Source of the DNA: Candidatus Acidiferrales bacterium
Lineage (GTDB): Bacteria > Acidobacteriota > Terriglobia > Acidiferrales > UBA7541
Length of the DNA: 32,902 nt
Assembly: GCA_030037775.1 (NCBI GenBank)
Contig: JASHQB010000006.1
Span: 1 to 32,902, forward strand
Direction of reading: 5' to 3'
Part shown: positions 24,875 through 32,453 of the stretch, one piece after another
How the letters are laid out: each line of letters begins with the position of its first letter
How positions within the stretch are numbered: the first letter of the stretch is position 1
Notes under the pieces: model-generated
Seen by the model: the letters and a program-made list of their open reading frames with translations, nothing else
Databases searched by the model: none
Told to the model about the DNA's origin: nothing
Translations under genes and position numbers: made by a program

Positions 24875-26092
24875 TTGGGGAAAAAAGATCGTTACTTGGT
24901 AGGGCTCGATATCGGCAGCACGAAGACCTGCGCTCTCGTCGGTGAAATCGACGAGCAGGACAGCGTTGTGAAATTTGCGGGTCTCGGTGCGGCGGAGTCC
25001 AAAGGCTGGCGCAAAGGCCAAATCGTAAATCTTGAGCTTGCGGTCAGCTCCATTCGTCGCGCCGTTGAGGAGGCGGAAAATATTGTGGGCGTTCCGGTGG
25101 AATCCGCGCTCGTTGGAATCGCGGGCAGCCACGTACGCGGCGTGAACAGCCGCGGAGGCATCGCCCTTGGCCAGCGGCCTCGCGACATTCATCGCGAAGA
25201 TGTGCGCCGCGCCATCGAGGTCGCGAAGAGCGTCAAGCTTCCCGAAGACCGCGAGGTCCTGCACGTTTTGCCGCAGGAGTTTTTCGTCGACTCGCAGGAC
25301 AACATTCGCGACGCCATCGGCATGGTCGGCCAAAAGCTCGAAGTCAACGTCCACATCGTCACCGCGTCGGCCACGGCCACGCAAAATGTGGTCACCGCTG
25401 TGAATAAAGCCGGTATCGTTGTCAGCGATACGGTGCTTGAGCCGCTCGCGTCAGGGGAAGCGTGCCTCACGCAGGACGAACGCGAACTCGGCTGCTGTCT
25501 GCTTGATATCGGCGGCGGCACGACGGAAATGATTGTTTTCACGGGAGGCATGGTTCGGCACAGCGCAGCGGTCCCGATTGGTGGCGATCATTTCACCAAC
25601 GATCTCGCTGTCGGCCTGCGCACGCCGATTCCGGAAGCTGAGAGCATCAAGCGTTCGCACGGCTGCGCTTGGCGCGAACTGATGGGCGCGGACACGCCCA
25701 TCGAAATTGCCAGCGTCGGTGACCGTCCGCCGCGCACGATTTTTGCGCGCAATCTCTGCGAGATTGTCGAGCCGCGCGCGCATGAACTTTTGACCATGCT
25801 GCGCGACGAATTGCGCCGCTCCGGACTCGATTCGCAAATTCCCGCCGGCCTGGTGCTCACCGGCGGCGGCGCGCAGCTTCGCGGATTCATCGAGCTAGCC
25901 GAAAAAGTTTTTCGCTTGCCGGTGCGCTTGGCTTCGCCGCGCGGGCTCGCCGAAATTACCGAAGGGGTTTCTCAGCCCGAGTACTCGGCTGCCGTCGGCT
26001 TGGTGCTCTACGGGGCGCGCGCCCGCCGCCATGCGGCGCAGCGTTCCGGTGGTTGGACGGAAAAATTGAAAGCGCTTTTTGCCGGGAATTGA
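24875..26092 (+). CDS. ftsA: Cell division protein FtsA
   Basis: Actin-like protein of about 405 residues that tethers FtsZ to the membrane. Phosphate 1 motif GLDIGSTKTCALVGE, 1C subdomain with AGSHVRGVNSRGGIAL, phosphate 2 LLDIGGGTTEMIVF, adenosine motif VLTGGGAQLRG, and a C-terminal amphipathic membrane helix (WTEKLKALF). I chose TTG 24875 (MGKKDRYLVGLD): GAGGGAG at 24862-24868 lies 6 nt upstream and similarity starts here. GTG 24833 and ATG 24854 are in frame and would add 14 or 7 residues. ftsQ ends 44 nt before; ftsZ begins 36 nt after. Confidence 0.96.
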   Translation: MGKKDRYLVGLDIGSTKTCALVGEIDEQDSVVKFAGLGAAESKGWRKGQIVNLELAVSSIRRAVEEAENIVGVPVESALVGIAGSHVRGVNSRGGIALGQRPRDIHREDVRRAIEVAKSVKLPEDREVLHVLPQEFFVDSQDNIRDAIGMVGQKLEVNVHIVTASATATQNVVTAVNKAGIVVSDTVLEPLASGEACLTQDERELGCCLLDIGGGTTEMIVFTGGMVRHSAAVPIGGDHFTNDLAVGLRTPIPEAESIKRSHGCAWRELMGADTPIEIASVGDRPPRTIFARNLCEIVEPRAHELLTMLRDELRRSGLDSQIPAGLVLTGGGAQLRGFIELAEKVFRLPVRLASPRGLAEITEGVSQPEYSAAVGLVLYGARARRHAAQRSGGWTEKLKALFAGN

Positions 26093-26128
26093 GCGGTAAA
26101 TTTTCGCGGGGACTGAGGGGAGGGAAGC

Positions 26129-27298
26129 ATGACGCCTAAGGAAGCAGGTTTGCGAGTGTCATTCACAGAAGAGCCGCAAAACGGTGCCCGGATCAAAGTA
26201 ATCGGCGTCGGCGGCGGCGGTTGCAATGCCGTCAACCGCATGATTCGCGCCAAAGTCGAAGGCGTGGAATTCATCGCGGCCAATACGGACTTGCAGGCGC
26301 TCAAGCTTTCGCAAGCGCCACTCAAATTGCAGCTCGGCACCAAGCTCACCAAGGGATTGGGCGCGGGCGCAAATCCTGAGATGGGGCGCAAGGCGGCGCT
26401 CGAGGACACTGAGAAAATCCTCGAAGCGCTCGACGGCGCGGACATGGTGTTCGTCACCAGCGGTCTCGGTGGCGGCACGGGCAGCGGCGCCGCACCTGTC
26501 GTTGCCAATCTCGCCAGCGAGCTCGGCGCGCTGACTGTCGCCGTCGTCACCAAGCCTTTCGCCTTCGAAGGCAAGCGCCGCATGCAGCAAGCCGAGCAAG
26601 CTCTCGGCGAGCTCATCGGCTGTGTTGACACGGTCATCGTGATTCCCAATGAACGCCTGATGGAATGCGTCGAGCACGGAACCAGTTTCTTCGAGGCGTT
26701 CCGCATCGCCGACGATATCTTGCGTCAGGCGGTGCAGGGGATCAGCGACATCATCACCATTCCCGGCATCATCAACCGCGACTTTGCCGACGTCAGGACT
26801 ATCATGTCCGGCCAAGGCTACGCGGTGATGGGTACTGCTGTGGCCACTGGTTCGAATCGCGCCATCGACGCTGCTAACCGCGCCATCAACAGCCCGCTGC
26901 TGGAAGACAACTGCATTCAGGGCGCGCAGGGAATTTTGATCAACGTCACTGGCTCGTCGACGCTGAGCCTGCACGAAGTCCACGAAGCTTCGTCCATCAT
27001 CCAGAAAGCAGCGCACGAAAACGCCAATATTATTTTCGGCGCGGTGATGGATGATGCGATGAAGGAATCCGTCAAGATCACGGTGATCGCGGCGGGCTTC
27101 CGCGAAGTGGCCAACAAGAAGACCCACACGCGGCCTTCCTATCTGCCGAAGACGTGGAAGGCGGAACGCGCGCCCGAGTCGCAGCATCCCGACGTCGTTG
27201 CACAAGTCGCGCGCAACGTCACCGACGTGATTCAGGAAGTCGCCGCGGACGATTTGGACGTGCCGACCTTCCTGCGCCGCCAAGCGGCGAAGGCATAG
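26129..27298 (+). CDS. ftsZ: Cell division GTPase FtsZ
   Basis: A 389-residue tubulin-like GTPase forming the Z ring. [17 protein letters not shown] at the N-terminus, tubulin signature GGGTGSG at 114-120, the T7 synergy loop [11 protein letters not shown] supplying the catalytic acidic residues, then the C-terminal domain with [13 protein letters not shown] linker of only about 40 residues leads to the conserved tail [11 protein letters not shown] that binds FtsA. The ATG is preceded by GGGGAGGGAAG. It is the last gene of the cluster and is followed by a perfect inverted repeat. Confidence 0.98.
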   Translation: MTPKEAGLRVSFTEEPQNGARIKVIGVGGGGCNAVNRMIRAKVEGVEFIAANTDLQALKLSQAPLKLQLGTKLTKGLGAGANPEMGRKAALEDTEKILEALDGADMVFVTSGLGGGTGSGAAPVVANLASELGALTVAVVTKPFAFEGKRRMQQAEQALGELIGCVDTVIVIPNERLMECVEHGTSFFEAFRIADDILRQAVQGISDIITIPGIINRDFADVRTIMSGQGYAVMGTAVATGSNRAIDAANRAINSPLLEDNCIQGAQGILINVTGSSTLSLHEVHEASSIIQKAAHENANIIFGAVMDDAMKESVKITVIAAGFREVANKKTHTRPSYLPKTWKAERAPESQHPDVVAQVARNVTDVIQEVAADDLDVPTFLRRQAAKA

Positions 27299-27320
27299 CG
27301 CATCTCATCAACTTCTTCAC

Positions 27321-27350
27321 GCTGAGGCGCGGCGCGAGCAGCGCCTCAGC
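27321..27350 (+). terminator. Perfect inverted repeat after ftsZ, possible terminator
   Basis: GCTGAGGCGC (27321-27330) and GCGCCTCAGC (27341-27350) form a perfect 10-bp GC-rich stem with a 10-nt loop, 22 nt past the ftsZ stop. The following bases TTCGTCCC hold few T residues, so intrinsic termination may be weak. Position at the end of the cluster supports the call. Confidence 0.5.
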
Positions 27351-27363
27351 TTCGTCCCGCACG

Positions 27364-27372
27364 TGATATTCT
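27364..27372 (+). promoter_or_regulatory. Putative extended -10 promoter of the M67 peptidase gene
   Basis: TG (27364-27365), one base, then TATTCT (27367-27372) makes an extended -10 whose end lies 10 nt before the GTG start at 27383. It sits 14 nt beyond the hairpin that follows ftsZ, so the peptidase would have its own, nearly leaderless, transcript. No -35 or Shine-Dalgarno sequence is evident. Confidence 0.4.
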
Positions 27373-27382
27373 CTGAAACACT

Positions 27383-27793
27383 GTGCCTGCTTCTGTTCGA
27401 ATCGGGCGTGAGGTTCTGGCCGCGATGCTGGAAGAAGCGGCGAAAACGCCGGTGCAGGAATGCTGCGGTTTGCTCGCTGGCCGCGACGGAATCATCATGG
27501 ACATTTTTCCGGCAACGAATACAGATGCCAATCCCGCAACAGCGTATGAAGTTGCGCCGCGAGAATTGTTTCGCATGATAAAAGAAATTCACGCGAGGAA
27601 CTTGCAGTTGATGGGGATCTATCACTCGCACCCGCGCGGCCAGAATTTTCCATCACGCAGCGACGTCGAGCGCGCGTTCTACCCGGAGACGCCCTACTTC
27701 ATTCTTTCACCTTTGCCCGGTGCGCCGCAGCCTGTGCGCGCTTTTCTGATCCGCGATAGCAACGTTGCAGAATTGAAAATCGAGCTCCTGTGA
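27383..27793 (+). CDS. M67-family JAMM/MPN+ metallopeptidase
   Basis: A 136-residue single-domain JAMM zinc protease. The catalytic set is intact: E26 in VQECCGLLAG, then H81-S-H83, seven residues, S91-x2-D94 (YHSHPRGQNFPSRSD). Stand-alone bacterial enzymes of this size cleave ubiquitin-like sulfur-carrier proteins, for example Mec+ acting on CysO/ThiS-type partners, freeing the carrier or releasing cysteine. No sulfur carrier or E1-like gene is near, so the substrate is unknown. GTG 27383 is the first possible start after an in-frame TGA at 27374. It follows the ftsZ hairpin and is convergent with the Tat-ankyrin gene. Confidence 0.88.
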   Translation: MPASVRIGREVLAAMLEEAAKTPVQECCGLLAGRDGIIMDIFPATNTDANPATAYEVAPRELFRMIKEIHARNLQLMGIYHSHPRGQNFPSRSDVERAFYPETPYFILSPLPGAPQPVRAFLIRDSNVAELKIELL

Positions 27794-27837
27794 ATTAGGC
27801 ATGAGCAGCGCGTTTCGCAATGCAGATTCCGTCGGGC

Positions 27838-28728
27838 CTACTGCGTTCGCCGCGCGACGAGGGTGGTATCTCCGTCGGACACTGTCATCAGCCGTGCGCC
27901 ATTTTCTTCTGTGAACTGAATCCGCACACTCGGCGCACCCCAAGGATAAAACGTTCGATTGCCTAAATGATTGAGCGGACGCCCGATCATTCCTTGCCGA
28001 GTCCATGTCAGGCGGCTGATCATTTGCTTCATGTCGTTTGGATCGATGATTCGCTCCACTGTGACGTCAACCTGGCTCATTCCTGGTCCAAAAACATAAG
28101 TCCCTTTCACGGTGTCAACATCATCCTGCGACAGGGGCGGCTCAGAATCCGCGCCAGCATCGCCAAGCGACTGCAGAAAGTCAAAGACCGGGCGAGCGGC
28201 ATCGCCGCCAGCTTTGGCATGCGCGAGCAGGCTGATGCTGTGCGGCCCTTGGATTCTCTGCGCGCCCGGCTGCGCCGAAATCATCCCTTTCACCACGTCC
28301 AATTGGCCCAGCATCGCAGCGGAGAACAAAGTCGGCCGCGCGCCCTTTGAAATCAGATATTCGGCAATGGCGCGATTGCCCATGTGCGATGCTGCGCCGA
28401 GCGCATCCTCCCAATCGCCGAAGCCCCAGTCCCACGCAGCACGCGCCAACGCTGGACGAACTTCGACCAGTTCCTGAACACGCTTCAGGTCGTAGTGGGA
28501 TACCAGGACCATTTCACGTACCAACTCGGAAGGCTGCCTCGGGAAAGCGTCCGGGACAGTTTGTCCGGCGTTTGCGGCTGAGGCACTTTGGCCGCCGCCC
28601 GCTCCTTCCATTTGGTCGTGAAAGCCGAACCCATTTGAAGGTTGAATCGGCAACCCCATAGTTGCGGTCGCCGGAATTGCCAGAGTCACAAGTTTGAATA
28701 AATCTCGCCGCGAACACGACTCGAGCAT
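27838..28728 (-). CDS. Tat-exported ankyrin-repeat protein
   Basis: A 296-residue protein that begins with a twin-arginine signal (SRRDLFK, then hydrophobic LVTLAIPATATMGLP). ATG 28728 is chosen over 28752 because GGAGGA lies 6 nt upstream. Ankyrin-like helix pairs occupy about 75-160 (ALGAASHMGNRAIAEYLISKGA, split as two motifs, then LFSAAMLGQLDVVKGMI). A C-terminal beta-rich part of about 90 residues (GTYVFGPGMSQVDVTV to TTLVARR) resembles no domain I can name. Tat export implies folding in the cytoplasm before transport to the periplasm. It lies downstream of the winged-helix regulator gene on the same strand with an 118-nt gap containing an 11-bp direct repeat. Confidence 0.75.
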   Translation of the reverse strand: MLESCSRRDLFKLVTLAIPATATMGLPIQPSNGFGFHDQMEGAGGGQSASAANAGQTVPDAFPRQPSELVREMVLVSHYDLKRVQELVEVRPALARAAWDWGFGDWEDALGAASHMGNRAIAEYLISKGARPTLFSAAMLGQLDVVKGMISAQPGAQRIQGPHSISLLAHAKAGGDAARPVFDFLQSLGDAGADSEPPLSQDDVDTVKGTYVFGPGMSQVDVTVERIIDPNDMKQMISRLTWTRQGMIGRPLNHLGNRTFYPWGAPSVRIQFTEENGARLMTVSDGDTTLVARRTQ

Positions 28729-28811
28729 GGTGAATCCTCCTTCGAGAAGCAATCACATGCGGAGATTCATCGGATAACGGCCGTTGCGCAAGCGAGATCC
28801 GTAGGGCGAAG

Positions 28812-28828
28812 GATTAGAAAAAGATTAG
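28812..28828. promoter_or_regulatory. GATTAG direct repeat with 11-bp period (possible operator)
   Basis: GATTAG at 28812-28817 and again at 28823-28828, separated by AAAAA, give an exact 11-bp period. Winged-helix regulators of the OmpR/PhoB type bind such tandem half-sites. It lies about 84 bp upstream of the Tat-ankyrin start and just after the end of the regulator gene. Related CGATTAG words occur upstream of glyA. Binding is inferred, not shown. Confidence 0.4.
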
Positions 28829-28846
28829 CGCGTAAGAGCGGCGATG

Positions 28847-29755
28847 TCAGCGACTTGGCAGGGCAGGTAAGCGCTGTCCGCTCGAATCGGCGATGATGCG
28901 CCACGAAAAATCGTGGCCAACTCTTTGCGCCGCGTCGGATTCCACGTTTAATGGATCGGAAATAGCGCTCTCGAGCCGTGCTACCCAGAGATGCGTTTGA
29001 TCGGGCAAGCGGATCAGGTGCACAAGTATGCGCGTTTGAGCGCCATCACTTTGCACTTGGCCTAGAACAACGTAACTGGCGCGAAGCGAAGCTGCGATAG
29101 CGTTCAAGTCGCGCTGGTCGCGAGGGACGCGGAGAAGGCTGGCGTTGCCGACGACCAGGTAGTGGCTGCGACCCATTCGCGTGAGCTCTCCGACCACGTT
29201 GTCTGTCAGATCATCAGCAAATCGGGTCATCGCCGCATCGGCGGTTTCATTGTCAAATCTCGCAACCGCGACAATCGGTTGCCGATTCGCAACCGCTAAC
29301 GAGCGCGCCCAATATCCGCCAAGAGTGGCGACACCGACCAGAATCACTGCGCCGCATGCCCACAGCAACCGTCGCCGCGCGTTTCCGGCGCGCACGAGCG
29401 GTGGCTCAGAGAGAGCCGCCGAATCTTCACCCACTCGTTGGACCGGCGCGATGAACTGATAACCGCGCTTCGGAATTGTTCGTACAAATCGAGGCGAGTT
29501 AGAGTCGTCATCGAGCGCGGAGCGGAGCTGCGCGACACAGAAGTTCAGGCCTCGCTCAAAATCCACGAAAGTCTCTGTTCCCCAAATGGTCTTCCGCAAG
29601 TCTTCCCGCGAAACGACTTCACCTTCGTTTGCCAGCAAACACGCGAGCAGTTGCGCAGGCTGCGGTTGCAAATGCACAAGAGCGCCCTCGCGCCGCAACT
29701 CACGCGCAGCGGCGTCAAATTCGAAGAGGCCAAATCGAAATCGCCTGGCTGACAT
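28847..29755 (-). CDS. CadC-like transmembrane winged-helix transcriptional regulator
   Basis: A 302-residue protein with an N-terminal OmpR/PhoB-type DNA-binding domain (about 5-105): LQPQPAQLLACLLANEGEVVSRE, then LNFCVAQLRSALDD and the C-terminal wing RTIPKRGYQF. There is no receiver domain. One transmembrane helix at about 130-149 puts residues 155-302 outside the cytoplasm; this part resembles the TolB/FlgO-like fold of such regulators (IVAVARFDN, YLVVGNASLLRV, ASYVVLGQVQ, THLWVARLE). CadC/ToxR-type proteins sense periplasmic signals and bind DNA directly at the membrane. The gene begins 17 nt after the glyA stop, so it is read from the glyA transcript, and it precedes the Tat-ankyrin gene. 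Confidence 0.87.
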   Translation of the reverse strand: MSARRFRFGLFEFDAAARELRREGALVHLQPQPAQLLACLLANEGEVVSREDLRKTIWGTETFVDFERGLNFCVAQLRSALDDDSNSPRFVRTIPKRGYQFIAPVQRVGEDSAALSEPPLVRAGNARRRLLWACGAVILVGVATLGGYWARSLAVANRQPIVAVARFDNETADAAMTRFADDLTDNVVGELTRMGRSHYLVVGNASLLRVPRDQRDLNAIAASLRASYVVLGQVQSDGAQTRILVHLIRLPDQTHLWVARLESAISDPLNVESDAAQRVGHDFSWRIIADSSGQRLPALPSR

Positions 29756-29772
29756 TCAGTCTCTCGCTACGC

Positions 29773-31143
29773 TCAGGCGGTTGTTGGCGCGGAATGGGCG
29801 TGCTGGGCGGCGTCGGCCTCGGCCAGGCGCTGGGCGTAGAGCGGAAAGCGCGCGGCGAATTTCGCGACTTCGGCGCGCACGCGACGCTCTGTCTCGGACG
29901 CTTGCACAAGGGCTTTGTCCGCGCTCGCCGCGGTGCCCGCAGGAGCAGCCCCGACTTGCAGAAGCACTTCGGCCATCCAATGAGCGATCTGCTCCATTTC
30001 TTTTTCTTTCATCCCGCGCGTGGTGACCGCTGGACTCCCGACGCGTATGCCGCCGGCTTTCAATGGAGGCTGGGTGTCGAACGGGATCGCATTTTTATTT
30101 ACCGTGATGCCAGAGCGCTCGAGTGCCAGCTCGGCGTGGCGTCCGGTCATGCCGCGCGATTGCAGGTCGACAAGAAACAGATGCGTGTCCGTGCCACCAG
30201 TGACAATCCGAAAACCGGCTGCGGCCACGCCGGCGGCAAGCGCCTTTGCATTGGCGACGACCTGTTTTTGATACTCGCGGAAGCCGAGCTCCATTGCTTC
30301 TTTCAGGCAAACCGCCTTCGCGGCGATGATATGTTCGAGCGGGCCGCCCTGCAGGCCCGGAAAGGTCAATTTGTCGAGCTCCTTGGCGAATTTTTCACGG
30401 CACATCACCATGCCACCGCGCGGGCCGCGCAAAGTCTTGTGCGTGGTGGTGGAAACGAAATCGGCGTGTGGCACCGGGCTGGGATGAATTCCCGCAGCGA
30501 CCAGGCCTGCGATGTGCGCCATATCGACGAAGAGCAGGGCATCGACGGCGCGCGCAATCTCGGCAAGCTTTGCGAAGTCGATGATGCGCGCATAGGCGCT
30601 CGCGCCAGCGACGATCATTTTCGGTTTGTGCTCGCGCGCCAGCCGCTCGACTTCGTCGTAATCGATGCGTTCGGTCTCCTTGCTTACGCCGTACGGCACG
30701 AATTTGTAAGTGCGGCCGGAAAAATTCAGCGGATGGCCGTGCGTGAGATGTCCGCCGTGGGCCAGGTTCATGCCGAGGACCGTGTCGCCGGGCTGAAGCG
30801 CGGCCATGTACACGGAGATGTTGGCCTGCGTGCCGGAGTGCGCTTGAACGTTGGCGTGCTCAGCGCCGAAAAGCTCCTTGGCGCGTGCGATGGCCAGGCG
30901 CTCGACTTTGTCGACATTTTCGCAGCCACCGTAATAGCGCTTGCCGGGGTAGCCCTCAGCGTATTTGTTGCTGAAGACGGAGCCCATGGCTTCCATCACG
31001 GCTTCGGAAATGAAATTCTCCGAGGCGATCAGTTCCAAGCCGGTGGCTTGGCGGCGGACTTCATCGTTGAGAGCGTCGGCGACTTCAGGGTCCACTTCGT
31101 CCAGCGGACGACTCATGCGGCGAAGCTCGGGCGTGTCGTTCAC
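29773..31143 (-). CDS. glyA: Serine hydroxymethyltransferase GlyA
   Basis: PLP enzyme converting serine and tetrahydrofolate to glycine and methylene-tetrahydrofolate, main one-carbon source of the cell. Motifs: [42 protein letters not shown]-type [23 protein letters not shown], and the PLP lysine at 30436-30438 in [17 protein letters not shown] 31143 is chosen, with GGGGA about 9 nt upstream; ATG 31116 is an alternative and the frame runs to 31203. At 456 residues it exceeds the usual 410-430 because of an Ala/Glu-rich C-terminal extension of about 35 residues. Upstream, 31144-31498 is the divergent promoter region shared with the DUF4097 gene. Confidence 0.96.
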   Translation of the reverse strand: MNDTPELRRMSRPLDEVDPEVADALNDEVRRQATGLELIASENFISEAVMEAMGSVFSNKYAEGYPGKRYYGGCENVDKVERLAIARAKELFGAEHANVQAHSGTQANISVYMAALQPGDTVLGMNLAHGGHLTHGHPLNFSGRTYKFVPYGVSKETERIDYDEVERLAREHKPKMIVAGASAYARIIDFAKLAEIARAVDALLFVDMAHIAGLVAAGIHPSPVPHADFVSTTTHKTLRGPRGGMVMCREKFAKELDKLTFPGLQGGPLEHIIAAKAVCLKEAMELGFREYQKQVVANAKALAAGVAAAGFRIVTGGTDTHLFLVDLQSRGMTGRHAELALERSGITVNKNAIPFDTQPPLKAGGIRVGSPAVTTRGMKEKEMEQIAHWMAEVLLQVGAAPAGTAASADKALVQASETERRVRAEVAKFAARFPLYAQRLAEADAAQHAHSAPTTA

Positions 31144-31209
31144 GTAATTAGATCCCCTTTCGGGAGGAAATATCGTGTGGCCGCTTGCTAAAAAGGCCTC
31201 CAAAGTTGT

Positions 31210-31284
31210 CGATTAGGAATTGTGATGTACCTTGTTTTGAGGGAGTTAGGCAAATTTCTAATAATTTGATGTCGCGATTAGAAA
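31210..31284. promoter_or_regulatory. Repeated CGATTAG words and 8-bp inverted repeat upstream of glyA
   Basis: CGATTAG occurs at 31210-31216 and 31275-31281. The second copy is part of a perfect inverted repeat TTTCTAAT (31255-31262) / ATTAGAAA (31277-31284) with a 14-nt spacer. This lies in the region between divergent glyA and the DUF4097 gene, about 70-140 bp from the glyA start. No riboswitch-like fold and no convincing -35/-10 pair were recognised in the rest of 31144-31498. Confidence 0.35.
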
Positions 31285-31498
31285 CTGAGCTGGGGGGCTT
31301 CTGTGTTCCGCGCAGGAGTTGGAGCGGGCCCTCAGGTTGGCGTGACAACCGCATCGATGTCTCGATCTGCGACCTAGCCCCATTATCTCATGGGTGTAAA
31401 GAACGCAGAAAACATAATGCTGCTTGGTAGGGAAGGCAATGAGTGGCACCACGAACTTTTCAGTGAGAGAATGCGTTTCTTAAGGGCAGGAGGATACC

Positions 31499-32428
31499 AT
31501 GGACGCTCCCGTGAATGGGCGGCTAGGAAGAATCGCTCGAGATGGAATCGTAGTTGCGATGGCGCTTGTGCTGGGAGCGCCGGCGATTCTTGCGCGGGAT
31601 TCGCCGGCGGTGCAACAGCAGCAAGAGCAGAACGGCGAAAGCTTCCAGCGCAGCTTTCCGATGAGCTCGGGCGGCACGCTCGAGGTGGAGAATCGTAAGG
31701 GCACGATACACGTGACCGGTTCGGACACGAATCAAGTGGTCGTGAGCGTGCACAAGATATTCACGGGCGGCACGGACAAAGACCGGCAGGAATGGATGAC
31801 GGAGACGAAAGTTAGTTTCGACAGCATGCCAAGCCATTTGAGTGTCAGAGTCGATTATCCGGACTGGAATTGCATGTTCTGCGTGAATCTCGATGATGAG
31901 GTTGACTTGACGATTGCGGTTCCGCGGCAGACGAACGTCGAGCTTGATGGCAACCGGCCGGACATGGCGATCTCTTCGATCGATGGAAGTATTCGAATTT
32001 CGAGCAACCGTTCGGCGATTGCCATCAAGTCGACCAGCGGCGCCATTCGTATCGAAACCAACCGGGGCGACGTGAGGCTGTCCGACGTGGCCATCCAAGG
32101 CCGATTGGACCTGACGTCGAATCGGGCGGAAGCGGTGATTGAAGCGAAAAGCCTGGCGGGTTATGCGGATTTGGAGACGGAGAGAGGAAGCATCGTAGTG
32201 CGCATGCCTACCACGATGGGCGTGAATTTGGATTACGTCGGCGGACGGCGCGCGAGTTTCCATTGCGATTTTCCGGTGACCACAAGTGAAAACGGCGCGG
32301 AGCTGAACGACGTAAGCGGCAAAGTTGGGCAAGATGGCGCGCACATTGAAGGGGCGATCAACCAAGGAGGCGCGCGGATGACGCTGCGAACCGAGAGAGG
32401 ATCGATTTCGCTCGAAAAGGGTTCGTGA
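31499..32428 (+). CDS. Secreted DUF4097 beta-strand-repeat protein
   Basis: A 309-residue protein with a signal sequence (about 10-33, IVVAMALVLGAPAILA) and a long series of short parallel-beta-like repeats with the recurring pattern of Gly/Asn and alternating hydrophobics: GTLEVENRKGTIHV, IDGSIRISSNR, TSGAIRIETNRGDVRL, LDLTSNRAEAVI, ADLETERGSIVV and TLRTERGSISL. This is the DUF4097 (bactofilin/adhesin-like) pattern; such proteins are frequent in Acidobacteriota and their role is unknown. Two cysteines (CMFC) interrupt an early strand. A perfect AGGAGGA site lies 5 nt before the ATG. It is divergent from glyA. Confidence 0.82.
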   Translation: MDAPVNGRLGRIARDGIVVAMALVLGAPAILARDSPAVQQQQEQNGESFQRSFPMSSGGTLEVENRKGTIHVTGSDTNQVVVSVHKIFTGGTDKDRQEWMTETKVSFDSMPSHLSVRVDYPDWNCMFCVNLDDEVDLTIAVPRQTNVELDGNRPDMAISSIDGSIRISSNRSAIAIKSTSGAIRIETNRGDVRLSDVAIQGRLDLTSNRAEAVIEAKSLAGYADLETERGSIVVRMPTTMGVNLDYVGGRRASFHCDFPVTTSENGAELNDVSGKVGQDGAHIEGAINQGGARMTLRTERGSISLEKGS

Positions 32429-32453
32429 CGCAGATACTAAAATGCGGCCTGTC

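Noticed and set aside
29629..31191. A 520-codon plus-strand frame across glyA
   Set aside because: Shadow of glyA; the minus-strand protein carries the full set of serine hydroxymethyltransferase motifs.
31144..31498. A glycine, SAM or folate riboswitch in front of glyA
   Set aside because: I could not build any of the conserved cores of these riboswitches from the leader; only short repeats are visible.
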